From positions 186,306 to 250,305 of the forward strand of contig NZ_JAJGWT010000004.1 in assembly GCF_021390715.1 (NCBI RefSeq): 64,000 nt of DNA. The letters are read 5' to 3'. Source of the DNA: Tenacibaculum piscium (GTDB lineage: Bacteria; Bacteroidota; Bacteroidia; Flavobacteriales; Flavobacteriaceae). A program made the position numbers and the translations under genes. Under the pieces are notes generated by a model, which was given only the letters and a program-made list of their open reading frames with translations, did not search any database and had not been told where the DNA came from. Shown piece after piece: positions 17,579 to 26,977 of this stretch (position 1 is the stretch's first letter; each line of letters starts with the position of its first letter).

Positions 17579-18084
17579 TGGCAACAACAAATTTATCTTA
17601 TTATGATAAAGCAACGATCCCAAATGCGAAATCTTTTCGATTTGGGATTGTTGTTTCAGAGTGGAATCCTGAAATTACAGGAAACTTACACAAAGGAGCG
17701 ATTGATGCTTTTTTAGATTGTGGAGCTCAAGAAAATAACATCACTTCTTGGGATGTTCCAGGAAGTTTTGAACTTGTTTACGGATGTAAAAAAATGATTG
17801 AATCTCAAAAAGTAGATGCAATTATTGCTATTGGAAACGTAATTCAAGGAGAAACAAAACATTTTGATTTTGTTTGTGAAGGTGTTACACAAGGTATTGT
17901 CGATTTAAACATTAAATATGATGTTCCTGTGATATTCTGTGTTTTAACCGATAATACAAAGCAACAATCTTTAGACCGTTCTGGAGGAAAACTAGGAAAC
18001 AAAGGTATTGAATGTGCTATTGCAGCGATTAAAATGGCAGCACTTAAAAACATCGATAAACCAATAAGTTCTTTAGGTTTTTAA
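17578..18084 (+). CDS. ribH: 6,7-dimethyl-8-ribityllumazine synthase
   Basis: RibH makes the lumazine precursor of riboflavin and usually forms large shells. The 168-residue protein shows RFGIVVSEWNPEITGNLHKGA near 21-41, WDVPGSFELVYGCKKM near 59-74, AIGNVIQGETKHFDFVCEGV (81-100) with the catalytic His, and FCVLTDNTKQQSLDRSGG near 120-137. All active-site blocks are present. It follows the TPR gene with overlapping stop and start, and a terminator stands after it before the next small gene. Confidence 0.97.
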   Translation: MATTNLSYYDKATIPNAKSFRFGIVVSEWNPEITGNLHKGAIDAFLDCGAQENNITSWDVPGSFELVYGCKKMIESQKVDAIIAIGNVIQGETKHFDFVCEGVTQGIVDLNIKYDVPVIFCVLTDNTKQQSLDRSGGKLGNKGIECAIAAIKMAALKNIDKPISSLGF

Positions 18085-18206
18085 TTATATCAAGATATTT
18101 TAAACTATTTTTAGTGAATTTTTAGCTTTTTTTTAGCGATTCATTCAATTCAACGTTTTACAAAAAAACGACTGATAAGAAATCTTATTTAAACAAAAAA
18201 TAAAGG

Positions 18207-18244
18207 AAAAAGAGTCAGAATGTAGTACATTTTGGCTCTTTTTT
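18207..18244 (+). terminator. Terminator after ribH
   Basis: AAAAAGAGTCAGAATGTA pairs with TACATTTTGGCTCTTTTT, with two G-U pairs, followed by T. It stands in the 287-base gap before the small membrane-protein gene. The gap also holds a small inverted repeat, GTGTAA-N6-TTACAC (18315-18332), just before that gene. Confidence 0.75.
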
Positions 18245-18371
18245 AACGTTAATTTATCCTTAATTTTTGACGATTAATTGATAATTGAGTAACTTTGAAT
18301 TTCGTCTTAATTTGGTGTAATTTTTGTTACACTTCAAAAGTATTACAGTATTCAAAAAGAAGCAATGTGCT

Positions 18372-18656
18372 ATGGGATTTATTAAAAAAGAAAATAAAAA
18401 ATTTAACTACAAGCCTACTTACTACAAAGGGGACGGAAATCCGTATCAAGTAAAACATAAATTTGATGAATTTCGTACAACCGTTGGAAAATCAAAAGGC
18501 ATAAAAGGTAAATTTACAGATGCTATTGATGAATTTAAAAATTCTGAAAATGGTGGTTTTAACAGTACGATTCTAATTTTAGTGGCATTTTTTTTAGTTT
18601 TATTCTTATTTTTTATCGATTTCGACCTTTCCATCTTTTTATCTAAAAATAACTAA
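18372..18656 (+). CDS. Small single-pass membrane protein conserved beside ribH/mutL
   Basis: Taking the ATG at 18372 (MGFIKKENKKFNYKPTYYKG) gives 94 residues; the frame is open 16 codons upstream, but that part is not family-like. The first 60 residues are basic and soluble (NPYQVKHKFDEFRTTVG), and a membrane helix fills about residues 65-85 (STILILVAFFLVLFLFFI). I recall homologues in Flavobacteriaceae carrying the name riboflavin synthase subunit beta only because they lie next to ribH; nothing in the sequence supports that. Its stop overlaps the mutL start by one base. Confidence 0.82.
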   Translation: MGFIKKENKKFNYKPTYYKGDGNPYQVKHKFDEFRTTVGKSKGIKGKFTDAIDEFKNSENGGFNSTILILVAFFLVLFLFFIDFDLSIFLSKNN

Positions 18657-20560
18657 TGTCTGATATTATACAATTATTACCCGATCATGTTGCGAACCAA
18701 ATTGCTGCGGGTGAAGTAGTACAACGCCCTGCATCAGTCGTTAAAGAATTAATTGAAAACGCTATTGATGCGGGTGCTACTGCTGTTAAACTCCTAATAA
18801 AAGACGCTGGAAAAACATTAATTCAAGTAATTGATGACGGTAAAGGAATGACTGCCAACGATGCTCATTTAAGTTTTCAACGGCATGCAACTTCAAAAAT
18901 TAAAAACGCACAAGACTTATTTAATTTACATACTAAAGGATTTCGTGGCGAAGCTTTAGCCTCTATCGCTGCGATTGCGCATGTCGAACTCAAAACAAAA
19001 CAAGAACATCAAGAAATAGGTTCTTTCATAAAAATTGAAGGAAGCACTATTGTAAATCAAGAAAATATTATAACTCCAAAAGGTACAAGCATATCTGTTA
19101 AAAACCTATTTTATAATATTCCTGCACGTCGAAATTTTTTAAAATCAGAAACGATTGAAACTCGTCATATTATAGAAGAATTTCAACGAATTGCGTTAGT
19201 ACATCCTGATATTTCATTTTCATTACACCATAATACAACAGAGGTTTATCATCTGAAAAAAAGCAATTTACGCAAACGAATTGTCGCTATTTTTGGAAAC
19301 AAAATGAATGAACGATTAGTGCCAATTTCTGAACAAACCGATATCATTTCTATCAAAGGTTTTATAACAAAACCCAAATTTGCTAAGAAAAAAAGAGGCG
19401 AACAATACTTTTTTGTAAACAATCGCTTTATTAAAAGTTCGTATTTAAATCATGCCGTGGTAAATGCCTTTGAAGGATTGCTCGAAAATGGTGCGCATCC
19501 TTCTTATTTTCTATATTTAGAAGTGCCTCCAAATAGTATTGACATCAATATACATCCGACAAAAACAGAGGTTAAATTCGATAATGAAAAAGTTTTATAC
19601 GCCATTTTACGAGCTACGATTAAACATAGTTTAGGACAATATAATGTTGCCCCTACGCTCGATTTTACCAGGGATGCCAGTTTGGATACTCCGTATGATT
19701 ATAATAAAAATCATTCGAAATCAACAGCTGTTCCACCAATTACGGTAGATCCGAATTTTAATCCATTCAAATCATCGCCAAGTTATCAACCGAAATCGGA
19801 AGTTTTAGACTATTCAAACGATTCTAAAAATAGTAGTAAATTGAGTGATTCTAATAATTCAAATTCGATAACATATCAATCTAATTTTAAGAAAGATACC
19901 AGTGATTGGGAAGCTTTATATATTGATAATCAATCGTTAGAGGATATCGAAAATACGACACAATCTCAACTTTTTGAAATACATCAAGAAACAGAAACAG
20001 GGAAAACTTTTCAAATTCAGAAGAAATACTTGTTAAGTTCTATTAAATCTGGCGTAGTTTTAATTAATCAATCGTTGGCACATCAGCGTATTTTATACGA
20101 AGAATTTTTAGAAAATATTACCGTTAAAGAAGCCAGTAGTCAGCAATTATTATTTCCTGTAAATATCTCGTTTTCAAAACCCGATATCGGAATGATTTAC
20201 ACCATAAAATCAGACTTAGAAAGTGCTGGTTTTATGTTCGATGAATTTACCAAAGAAAGCGTTATCATCCGTGGGATTCCGACATCAATTAGTGAGAGTC
20301 AAATCACTTTAATTTTAGAGGAATTATTAGATGATATTAAACTAGAAGTACCCGATGCTAGTTTTAGTCATTTTGATGTAATGGCGAAATCTTTTGCGAA
20401 ATCATTGGCTATCAAAACAGGAACGGTGCTAAATAATAAAGAGCAAGAAAGTTTAGTTGATGATTTATTTTGCTGTAAAGAACCAACTATTTCACCTTTT
20501 GGAAAACCCACGTTTAAAACATTAACATTAAACGAAATTGATACTATTTTTAATAAATAA
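18656..20560 (+). CDS. mutL: DNA mismatch repair protein MutL
   Basis: MutL couples mismatch recognition by MutS to strand removal. The 634-residue protein has an intact GHKL ATPase domain: ELIENAIDAGAT (about 30-41), DGKGM, HATSKI and TKGFRGEALASIAAI. A low-complexity Ser/Asn linker covers about 370-420, before the dimerisation domain. The C-terminal endonuclease signature DQHA-x2-E-x4-E is altered: Asn471-Gln-Ser473-Leu, then Gln477. The CPHGRP-type zinc motif reads SPFGKP (613-618). This form is therefore probably not an endonuclease. It is translationally coupled to the small membrane protein upstream. Confidence 0.96.
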   Translation: MSDIIQLLPDHVANQIAAGEVVQRPASVVKELIENAIDAGATAVKLLIKDAGKTLIQVIDDGKGMTANDAHLSFQRHATSKIKNAQDLFNLHTKGFRGEALASIAAIAHVELKTKQEHQEIGSFIKIEGSTIVNQENIITPKGTSISVKNLFYNIPARRNFLKSETIETRHIIEEFQRIALVHPDISFSLHHNTTEVYHLKKSNLRKRIVAIFGNKMNERLVPISEQTDIISIKGFITKPKFAKKKRGEQYFFVNNRFIKSSYLNHAVVNAFEGLLENGAHPSYFLYLEVPPNSIDINIHPTKTEVKFDNEKVLYAILRATIKHSLGQYNVAPTLDFTRDASLDTPYDYNKNHSKSTAVPPITVDPNFNPFKSSPSYQPKSEVLDYSNDSKNSSKLSDSNNSNSITYQSNFKKDTSDWEALYIDNQSLEDIENTTQSQLFEIHQETETGKTFQIQKKYLLSSIKSGVVLINQSLAHQRILYEEFLENITVKEASSQQLLFPVNISFSKPDIGMIYTIKSDLESAGFMFDEFTKESVIIRGIPTSISESQITLILEELLDDIKLEVPDASFSHFDVMAKSFAKSLAIKTGTVLNNKEQESLVDDLFCCKEPTISPFGKPTFKTLTLNEIDTIFNK

Positions 20561-20569
20561 TAAATAAAT

Positions 20570-21295
20570 ATGCCAAAAATAACGGACGCTATTAAGCATT
20601 TGATAATCATTAATGTGATTATGTATTTTGCACCACAGCTTTTAAATTTAGATGTAACCAATATTTTCGCATTACATTACCCTGAAAATGAAAACTTTGG
20701 AATTTGGCAATATGTTACGCATATTTTTATGCACGGAAGCACGATGCACTTACTTTTCAATATGTATGCTTTGTGGGCATTTGGTACGCCGTTAGAACAA
20801 ATGTGGGGGAAAAATAAGTTTATTTTCTTTTATTTTTCGGCGGGTATTGGTGCTGGATTAATTTATACGCTTGTTAATTATTATCAGTTTAACGGAATTT
20901 ATGAGCAATTAATTGAACAAGGAATTTCAGCGATTGACATCAAAAATTTATTAAATACAGGACAATATAATGAGAGTCTAATTACACTTTCCAACCAAAC
21001 GATGAGCGAGTTTTACAGTTTGTACCACACGCCTGCTGTTGGAGCTTCTGGAGCTGTTTACGGTATTTTAGTTGCCTTCGGATTGCTATTTCCTGATGCT
21101 AAATTAGCCTTGATATTTTTCCCTGTTCCGATTGCCGCAAAATATTTTATTCCTATCATGATTGCTAGTGATGTATTCTTTGGAGTTACCAAATATTCTA
21201 TCGGAAATATTGCACATTTTGCTCACATTGGAGGTGCAATTATTGGTTTTATAATTGCTTGGTATTGGAAAAAAAATCAATTTAAAACACTTTAA
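20570..21295 (+). CDS. Rhomboid family intramembrane serine protease (first of two)
   Basis: A 241-residue polytopic membrane protein. The catalytic dyad is visible: Ser160 in GASGAVYG and His219 in AHIGGAIIG. The N-terminal part has HIFMHGSTMHLLFNMYALWAFG (about 49-70), the typical rhomboid loop-1 and helix-2 region. A hydrophilic insert of about 40 residues lies near 110-150. It starts 9 bases after mutL and is followed by a second rhomboid gene 33 bases on, so all three are likely co-transcribed. Confidence 0.93.
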   Translation: MPKITDAIKHLIIINVIMYFAPQLLNLDVTNIFALHYPENENFGIWQYVTHIFMHGSTMHLLFNMYALWAFGTPLEQMWGKNKFIFFYFSAGIGAGLIYTLVNYYQFNGIYEQLIEQGISAIDIKNLLNTGQYNESLITLSNQTMSEFYSLYHTPAVGASGAVYGILVAFGLLFPDAKLALIFFPVPIAAKYFIPIMIASDVFFGVTKYSIGNIAHFAHIGGAIIGFIIAWYWKKNQFKTL

Positions 21296-21328
21296 TTTAG
21301 TATCTTGTATCTTGTAAAAAAATATTGA

Positions 21329-22252
21329 ATGAATACATTTAATACGTTAAATAATTTTGAAAATTTAAAATATCGATTTAAAAATGCTGGAATTGTAGAG
21401 CAACTTATCTATATAAATCTTGCGGTATTTTTATTGGTTTTTATCAGCAATACTTTTAGTTTTTTATTTGAATCGAACACTAATTTTTTAGTAAAATGGT
21501 TTGCTTTGCCTGCTAGTTTTGATGATTTTTTATCAAAACCTTGGACAATTATTACCTACGGATTTTTACATACTGGATTTATTCATATTTTATCAAATTT
21601 AATTGCCTTATTTTATATCGGACATTTATTTAAGCAATATTTTACGTCGAAACAATTGCTGAATTTTTATCTTTTAGGAACTGTTTTTGGAGGGATTATT
21701 TTCATGGCGAGTTATCATTTTTTTCCTGCCTTACAAAAAGTTGCCGATACCAGTATTTTATTAGGCGCATCAGCAGGAATTTCGGCTATTTTCATAGGAA
21801 TTGCCACATATATGCCTAATTACGAATTAAAATTTCCGTTAATTGGTTTTGTGAAATTATGGAAATTAGCGTGTATTTGGGTAGCTTTCGATGTTCTCCA
21901 AATACCAGCAGGAAATGCTGGCGGACATTTAGCACATATCGGCGGTGCATTATTTGGTTTTTTATATGTGTTAAAAGCCAGCAATAAAGAATTAGAAATT
22001 TTGAATCCGTTTAAAAAAATAGTAACTACTTTTTTTCAAAATAATAGAAATAATAGAAAAGAGAAAAATAAAAGAGAGCAACCATTAAAAACGGTTTATA
22101 AATCAGGAAAAAAAAGCACAAAAACTACTCTTAAAAAGAGTGAAAAATCTGTAAATCAACAAGAAATTGACGCAATTTTAGACAAAATAAGTAAAACAGG
22201 CTACGATACTCTAACCAAAGCTGAAAAAGATTTTCTATTCAAACAACGTTAA
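21329..22252 (+). CDS. Rhomboid family intramembrane serine protease (second of two)
   Basis: This 307-residue rhomboid has Ser148 in GASAGISAI and His203 in AHIGGALFGF. The usual GxSG has Ala in the last position (GASA). GFLHTGFIHILSNLIALFYIG near 72-92 forms the N-terminal rhomboid core. After the last membrane helix it has a long basic cytoplasmic tail (about 225-307), absent from the first rhomboid, that ends in a motif-like stretch (DAILDKISKTGYDTLTKAEKDFL) that I recall in other Bacteroidota rhomboids. Probably from an old duplication; the two are only distantly alike. Confidence 0.92.
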   Translation: MNTFNTLNNFENLKYRFKNAGIVEQLIYINLAVFLLVFISNTFSFLFESNTNFLVKWFALPASFDDFLSKPWTIITYGFLHTGFIHILSNLIALFYIGHLFKQYFTSKQLLNFYLLGTVFGGIIFMASYHFFPALQKVADTSILLGASAGISAIFIGIATYMPNYELKFPLIGFVKLWKLACIWVAFDVLQIPAGNAGGHLAHIGGALFGFLYVLKASNKELEILNPFKKIVTTFFQNNRNNRKEKNKREQPLKTVYKSGKKSTKTTLKKSEKSVNQQEIDAILDKISKTGYDTLTKAEKDFLFKQR

Positions 22253-22322
22253 AAATAGTAAAAACATTCATAAATTTTATATAATACGCTTATAAAAAAT
22301 TAAATTTAAAGACAAATCGGAA

Positions 22323-23336
22323 ATGAAAAAGTATTCAATTATACATAAATTACTATTTTTTGTCAATTCAGTTTTTGCAACAGTATTGTTATTTTCCTAC
22401 GTTTTGGCCTTTATATCACCTCAAATACTTCCAGCTGTTGCTGTTTTTAGCTTATTTGTGCCATTATTAATCATTATAAATATTGGATTTTTTATATACT
22501 GGTTGTTAAAACTTCATAAAAATAGCTTACTTTCTTTGTTTATTTTGCTAATCGGTTGGTTTACATCTCCACCACTTGTCAAATTTTCAAATAAAGAAAC
22601 CGTTTTAACAAATGATTTAAAAATAATGAGTTATAACGTGCATTTATTTAATTATTATAAACATTTAAGCGAAGTAACTACCGAACAAAAAATATATGAA
22701 TTTATAAACAATCAAAACCCCGATGTTATTGCCATGCAAGAGTTTTATCACTCTGATTTATTAGATATAAAACTGCCGTATAAATACATTAAAACCAAAT
22801 CTAAAGCTAGTAAATTCGGGCTTGCTATCTATTCGAGATATCCTATTGTCAACAAAGGTTCTTTAAATTTTAAAAACAGTGCGAACAATACTATTTTTGT
22901 CGATATTGTTAAAAATCAAGATACAATTCGAGTATATAATGTACATTTAGAATCACTAAAAATAAATCCTGAAAAAGAATATTTTGGCGAGAAAGATTCC
23001 GAACGATTATTTAAACGTTTAGCCAATGGTTTTGAAAAACAAGTATCGCAAACAGAACTTATTTTGCAACACGAATATTCATGGAAAAAGAAGAAAATTA
23101 TGTGTGGCGATTTTAATAATACCTCCTATTCTTGGGTATATCGACAATTATCGAAAGATAAAAAAGATGCTTTTTTAACCGCTGGTATTGGTTTGGGGAA
23201 ATCTTTTAGATATATTTATCCGATGCGAATTGATTTTATGCTAACCGATACTATGGCGACGATTAATCAATATAAAACATTTAATGATATTAAATTATCC
23301 GATCACTACCCGATTATGACGCGTTTACATTGGTAA
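22323..23336 (+). CDS. Membrane-anchored endonuclease/exonuclease/phosphatase (EEP) family protein
   Basis: A 337-residue protein with three N-terminal membrane helices (about 9-32, 35-60 and 66-82) followed by an EEP domain. Landmarks are LKIMSYNVHLFNYY near 101-114, DVIAMQEFY near 134-142 (metal-binding Glu), VYNVHLES, CGDFNNTSYS near 260-269 and the terminal SDHYPIMTRLHW. All catalytic blocks seem present. Substrate could be a phosphodiester or a lipid headgroup; it is not predictable here. It is the last gene of the mutL-rhomboid run. Confidence 0.9.
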   Translation: MKKYSIIHKLLFFVNSVFATVLLFSYVLAFISPQILPAVAVFSLFVPLLIIINIGFFIYWLLKLHKNSLLSLFILLIGWFTSPPLVKFSNKETVLTNDLKIMSYNVHLFNYYKHLSEVTTEQKIYEFINNQNPDVIAMQEFYHSDLLDIKLPYKYIKTKSKASKFGLAIYSRYPIVNKGSLNFKNSANNTIFVDIVKNQDTIRVYNVHLESLKINPEKEYFGEKDSERLFKRLANGFEKQVSQTELILQHEYSWKKKKIMCGDFNNTSYSWVYRQLSKDKKDAFLTAGIGLGKSFRYIYPMRIDFMLTDTMATINQYKTFNDIKLSDHYPIMTRLHW

Positions 23337-23340
23337 ATTA

Positions 23341-23361
23341 TTGTCAGTTTGAATGATTTTT
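23341..23361 (+). repeat. Degenerate copy of the CTGTCAGTTCGAGTGA repeat
   Basis: TTGTCAGTTTGAATGATTTTT matches the core found at 38408 and 58011 with three differences in 21 bases. It fills the small space between two converging genes. Confidence 0.45.
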
Positions 23362-24995
23362 CAGCTTTTTTTAACTCGTTTTAAATTCAATAAATCTATC
23401 GGATTGATGCCTAAATTATGTATGTTTTTTTGACTAAAACGAATTACTTCATCATAATATAACGGAATAATTGGTGCTTGTTTAATGAGTATACTATCCA
23501 TTTTTTGATATAATTGATATCGTTTTTCCGTATTAATTTCTTTTATTGATTTTTCATATAAAGCATCAAATTTTTGATTTTTAAAGTGCGTATAATTAGG
23601 TCCATTAGGAATAAAATTTTTGCTATAAAATAATGACAAATAATTTTCTGCATCAGGATAATCAGCAATCCAACTAGCTCTAAAAACAGCTAATTTTCCA
23701 CTTGATTTTGCTTGTCGTAAAGCAGATGGCGGAATTACCTCAACTGTTGTTTGTAAACCAATATTCTGTAATTCACGCTGTATAAATTCACATAAATCTA
23801 AATAATTGGCGTTGGTTGTAATGGTAATTTTCGGATTTTCATCGCCTGTTTCTTCGCGATATTTCGCCATCAAAGCACGTGCTTTTTCAGGTTGATACGA
23901 ATATCCTTTTTGATTATTAAATGAAGGCAAACCTTTAGGGATAAATCCACTTGTGGCGGGTGTTCCTATTCCGTTTCGTAAAAATTTAATCATTTTTTCA
24001 CGGTCAAACCCATAATTAATGGCTTGTCGTATCAACAAGTGTTGCGTTGGATTCTTTAAATTTTCATCTAAATAAATCCCTAAATATTCTGTGTTTAAAT
24101 ACGCACCTGTTTGCATTCTAATTTTATCAAGATGCTTGGCTTTTAAAGTTCCATCAATATTTAAAATATCATCTTTATAAGATGCATCTAAACTTTTCAT
24201 AAAATCAATATTTCCTTGGATAAATTGCAGATATTCGCTTTGTTTATCAGGTAAAAAAGTAATGGCAACGGCTTCTAAATGCGGTAATTTAGTTCCTTTT
24301 GAATCTTTTTCAAAATACAACGGATTTTTACGCAACACTAATTTGGTGTTTTCTACCCATAATTTAAATTGAAAAGCGCCTGTTCCTATCGGATTTGCTC
24401 TAAATGAATTTCCAAAATAATCAACGGCTTCTTTTGGAACTACCGAACAATATTTCATTGCCAATAATCCTAAAAAAGGCGGAAAAGCTTGTTTTAAATT
24501 GATGGTAAAAACGGAATCATTTTCAGCTTTGAAATTTTTCACATTTTGAAGCACCCAACCTCCTGGAGATGCTACTTTTTTTGACAATAATCGCTCAAAT
24601 GAATATTCAAAATCATCAGCGGTTACAAGTCTTGTTGAATCTTTTCCAAATAACAAATGCTTATGAAATTTAACATCATTTCTTAGGATAAATTGATAGG
24701 TTTTTCCATCTTGTGAAATCGCCCATTTTTTGGCAATATCAGGCTGAATATGTAAACTATCATCTAATTGAACCAAGCCATTAAATAATTGATTAACCGC
24801 CCAAATATTCCGCTGATCTTTGGCAAAAGCAGGATCTAAAGAACTAATATTTGCGTGTTCATTATATCGAAAAACTTGCGCATCAGTAAATTTACTTTTT
24901 TGCTCGCTACAAGAATATATACTGATAAAAATAAGCGATAAAAAAATTAATTTAACGCTGTTTTCTTTTGTTTTTATAATACGATTTATCTGCAA
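23361..24995 (-). CDS. Peptide/nickel-type ABC transporter substrate-binding lipoprotein
   Basis: A 544-residue member of the SBP_bac_5 (OppA/DppA) family. It begins with a lipoprotein signal ending in ISIYSC, so Cys29 is the likely lipid anchor. The family pattern is seen in NISSLDPAFAKDQRNIWAVNQLFNGLVQLD (about 49-78), KWAISQDGKTYQFILRNDVKFH and RQAINYGFDREKM near 316-328. The start codon lies within the end of the preceding DUF4442 gene (44-base overlap), and no other start would keep the signal peptide. No permease or ATPase genes of the transporter are nearby. Confidence 0.93.
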   Translation of the reverse strand: MQINRIIKTKENSVKLIFLSLIFISIYSCSEQKSKFTDAQVFRYNEHANISSLDPAFAKDQRNIWAVNQLFNGLVQLDDSLHIQPDIAKKWAISQDGKTYQFILRNDVKFHKHLLFGKDSTRLVTADDFEYSFERLLSKKVASPGGWVLQNVKNFKAENDSVFTINLKQAFPPFLGLLAMKYCSVVPKEAVDYFGNSFRANPIGTGAFQFKLWVENTKLVLRKNPLYFEKDSKGTKLPHLEAVAITFLPDKQSEYLQFIQGNIDFMKSLDASYKDDILNIDGTLKAKHLDKIRMQTGAYLNTEYLGIYLDENLKNPTQHLLIRQAINYGFDREKMIKFLRNGIGTPATSGFIPKGLPSFNNQKGYSYQPEKARALMAKYREETGDENPKITITTNANYLDLCEFIQRELQNIGLQTTVEVIPPSALRQAKSSGKLAVFRASWIADYPDAENYLSLFYSKNFIPNGPNYTHFKNQKFDALYEKSIKEINTEKRYQLYQKMDSILIKQAPIIPLYYDEVIRFSQKNIHNLGINPIDLLNLKRVKKS

Positions 24996-25464
24996 TATAT
25001 ATGGTTTTTAAAACTTCTGCATAAACAACAGAAGCATCTTTATTGATAATTTTAATTTCTTTAACCAAATCAATTTCCTTCTTTTCAAGAACCTGTTTTT
25101 TTATCTGAAGGATTTCAATATCTGTAAAAATAAAATCGACATATGAATTTTCTCGAGCAGGTCTTTTAAACTTAATTGTAGCATTTTTATCCCAAACAAC
25201 ATAATCTTCTCCTAAAATATACATTAATTGAATCATAAAAATAGGATCGGTTGCCGAAAATAAACTTCCTCCGAAAATAGTACCGACATAATTTTTGTTT
25301 TTATAACTAATCGGAATTTTAATTTTTACGGTTAATAAATCATCAGAAACAACCATAATTTTACCTGTGGATCGGCGATACATCGGCGAAAAATTAAATC
25401 CATACTTAAAAATAGTGCCTTGTTTAAAAAAAGTGCCTAATATTTTTGATAGTGTTGCGTACAT
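24952..25464 (-). CDS. DUF4442 hot-dog-fold protein (thioesterase-like)
   Basis: From the ATG at 25462-25464 the protein has 170 residues, close to the family size; the frame is open 74 codons further, but into the mtaB promoter and its reverse strand. It matches DUF4442, a hot-dog-fold family: RRSTGKIMVVSDDLLTVKIKIP near 30-51, then GTIFGGSLFSATDPIFMIQLMYILG near 61-85, where acyl-CoA thioesterases carry their active-site helix. No thioesterase activity is proven. It overlaps the peptide-binding lipoprotein gene at its end and is divergent from mtaB. Confidence 0.83.
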   Translation of the reverse strand: MYATLSKILGTFFKQGTIFKYGFNFSPMYRRSTGKIMVVSDDLLTVKIKIPISYKNKNYVGTIFGGSLFSATDPIFMIQLMYILGEDYVVWDKNATIKFKRPARENSYVDFIFTDIEILQIKKQVLEKKEIDLVKEIKIINKDASVVYAEVLKTIYIADKSYYKNKRKQR

Positions 25465-25588
25465 TTTACCTTTTTTAAATTGATGTGTTTTAAATCTATT
25501 GCAAACTTGTTCTTTTATTTTTTCTTTACTTGTCTGTTTATACCTTTTTTCAAGATAATTAAACGCTAAAAAATCATGAATAAAATTG

Positions 25589-25596
25589 TAATTTTG
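25589..25596 (+). promoter_or_regulatory. Candidate -7 box for mtaB
   Basis: TAATTTTG matches TAnnTTTG, 20 bases before the mtaB ATG; no clear -33 TTG at standard distance. Confidence 0.45.
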
Positions 25597-25616
25597 CAAT
25601 TGATAAATGTACAAGA

Positions 25617-26936
25617 ATGAACGCAGATAAAAAAGTAGCTTTTTATACTTTAGGATGTAAATTAAATTTTTCTGAAACCTCAACAATTGCTCGAAACTTT
25701 GTAAACGAAGGTTTTGAACGGGTCGATTTTGATGAAAAAGCCCAAATATATGTAATAAATACCTGTTCGGTAACCGATAATGCCGATAAACGTTTTAAAT
25801 CGATTGTAAAAAATGCGCTAAAACAAAATGAAGATGCTTTTATAATTGGCGTTGGTTGTTATGCCCAATTAAAACCAGAAGAATTAGCCAATGTAAACGG
25901 CGTGGATTTGGTTTTAGGAGCAACTGAAAAATTTAACGTTACCAGTTATATCAACGATTTAACCAAAAATGATATCGGTAAAGTGCATTCCTGTGAAATT
26001 GAAGAAGCCGATTCGTATGTTGGTGCGTATTCTATTGGCGATCGTACTCGTGCATTTTTAAAGGTGCAAGATGGTTGTGATTATAAATGTACGTATTGCA
26101 CAATTCCGTTGGCTCGTGGTATTTCTAGGTCAGATACCTTGGAAAATGTATTGAAAAATGCCAAAGAAATATCAGAAAAAGGAATTAAAGAAATCGTTTT
26201 AACGGGTGTTAATATCGGCGATTATGGAAAAGGTGAATTTGGAAACAAAAAACACGAACATACTTTTTTAGAATTAGTCAAAGAATTAGACAAGGTTGAA
26301 GGAATTAAACGTTTGCGAATTTCATCAATTGAACCAAATTTATTAAAAGATGAAACGATTGATTTTGTCGCTAAATCGAAAACTTTTGTGCCTCATTTTC
26401 ACATTCCACTGCAATCTGGTAATGACGAATTATTGAAAAAAATGAAGCGTCGTTATTTAACGCAAACCTACACCAATAGAACGCAAAAAATTAAAGAAGT
26501 AATGCCAAATGCCTGTATTGGCGTAGATGTTATTGTTGGTTTTCCTGGAGAAACAGACGAATTATTTTTAGAAACTTACAATTATTTAAACGAAATGGAT
26601 ATTTCGTATTTACACGTTTTTACTTATTCTGAAAGACCAAACACAGAAGCGGTTGATATGACTGGAATTGTTCCTAAAAATGTACGTGCAAAACGAAGTA
26701 AAATGTTACGAGGTTTATCAGTTAAAAAACGTAGGGCTTTTTATGAATCACAATTAGGAAATACGCTAACCGCATTGTTCGAAAGTGAAAATAAAGAAGG
26801 CTATATTCATGGTTTTACACAGAATTATGTAAAAGTTAAAACACCTTGGAATCCTGAATTGGTCAATACTTTACATACCGTTACCTTAACTAAAATTGAT
26901 GAAGATGGTTTAGTTCGTTTTGATTTTGATGACTAA
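25617..26936 (+). CDS. mtaB: tRNA t6A37 methylthiotransferase MtaB
   Basis: MtaB converts t6A at position 37 of certain tRNAs to ms2t6A with radical-SAM chemistry. In the 439-residue protein the first cluster ligands are Cys14 (TLGCKLN), Cys50 (NTCSVTD) and Cys81 (GCYAQ), and the SAM cluster is Cys154, Cys158 and Cys161 (CDYKCTYC). TLGCKLNFSE and PLARGISRS distinguish it from RimO and MiaB. The C-terminal TRAM-like part is present. It heads a plus-strand group with an alpha/beta hydrolase and a lytic transglycosylase. Confidence 0.95.
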   Translation: MNADKKVAFYTLGCKLNFSETSTIARNFVNEGFERVDFDEKAQIYVINTCSVTDNADKRFKSIVKNALKQNEDAFIIGVGCYAQLKPEELANVNGVDLVLGATEKFNVTSYINDLTKNDIGKVHSCEIEEADSYVGAYSIGDRTRAFLKVQDGCDYKCTYCTIPLARGISRSDTLENVLKNAKEISEKGIKEIVLTGVNIGDYGKGEFGNKKHEHTFLELVKELDKVEGIKRLRISSIEPNLLKDETIDFVAKSKTFVPHFHIPLQSGNDELLKKMKRRYLTQTYTNRTQKIKEVMPNACIGVDVIVGFPGETDELFLETYNYLNEMDISYLHVFTYSERPNTEAVDMTGIVPKNVRAKRSKMLRGLSVKKRRAFYESQLGNTLTALFESENKEGYIHGFTQNYVKVKTPWNPELVNTLHTVTLTKIDEDGLVRFDFDD

Positions 26937-26977
26937 AATTTAATAAATTTTGATAAAAAAAATATAAATATTTACTA

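Noticed and set aside
25465..25686. Longer DUF4442 reading crossing the mtaB start
   Set aside because: It would cover the mtaB promoter and the first codons of mtaB on the other strand; the ATG at 25462-25464 fits the family length.
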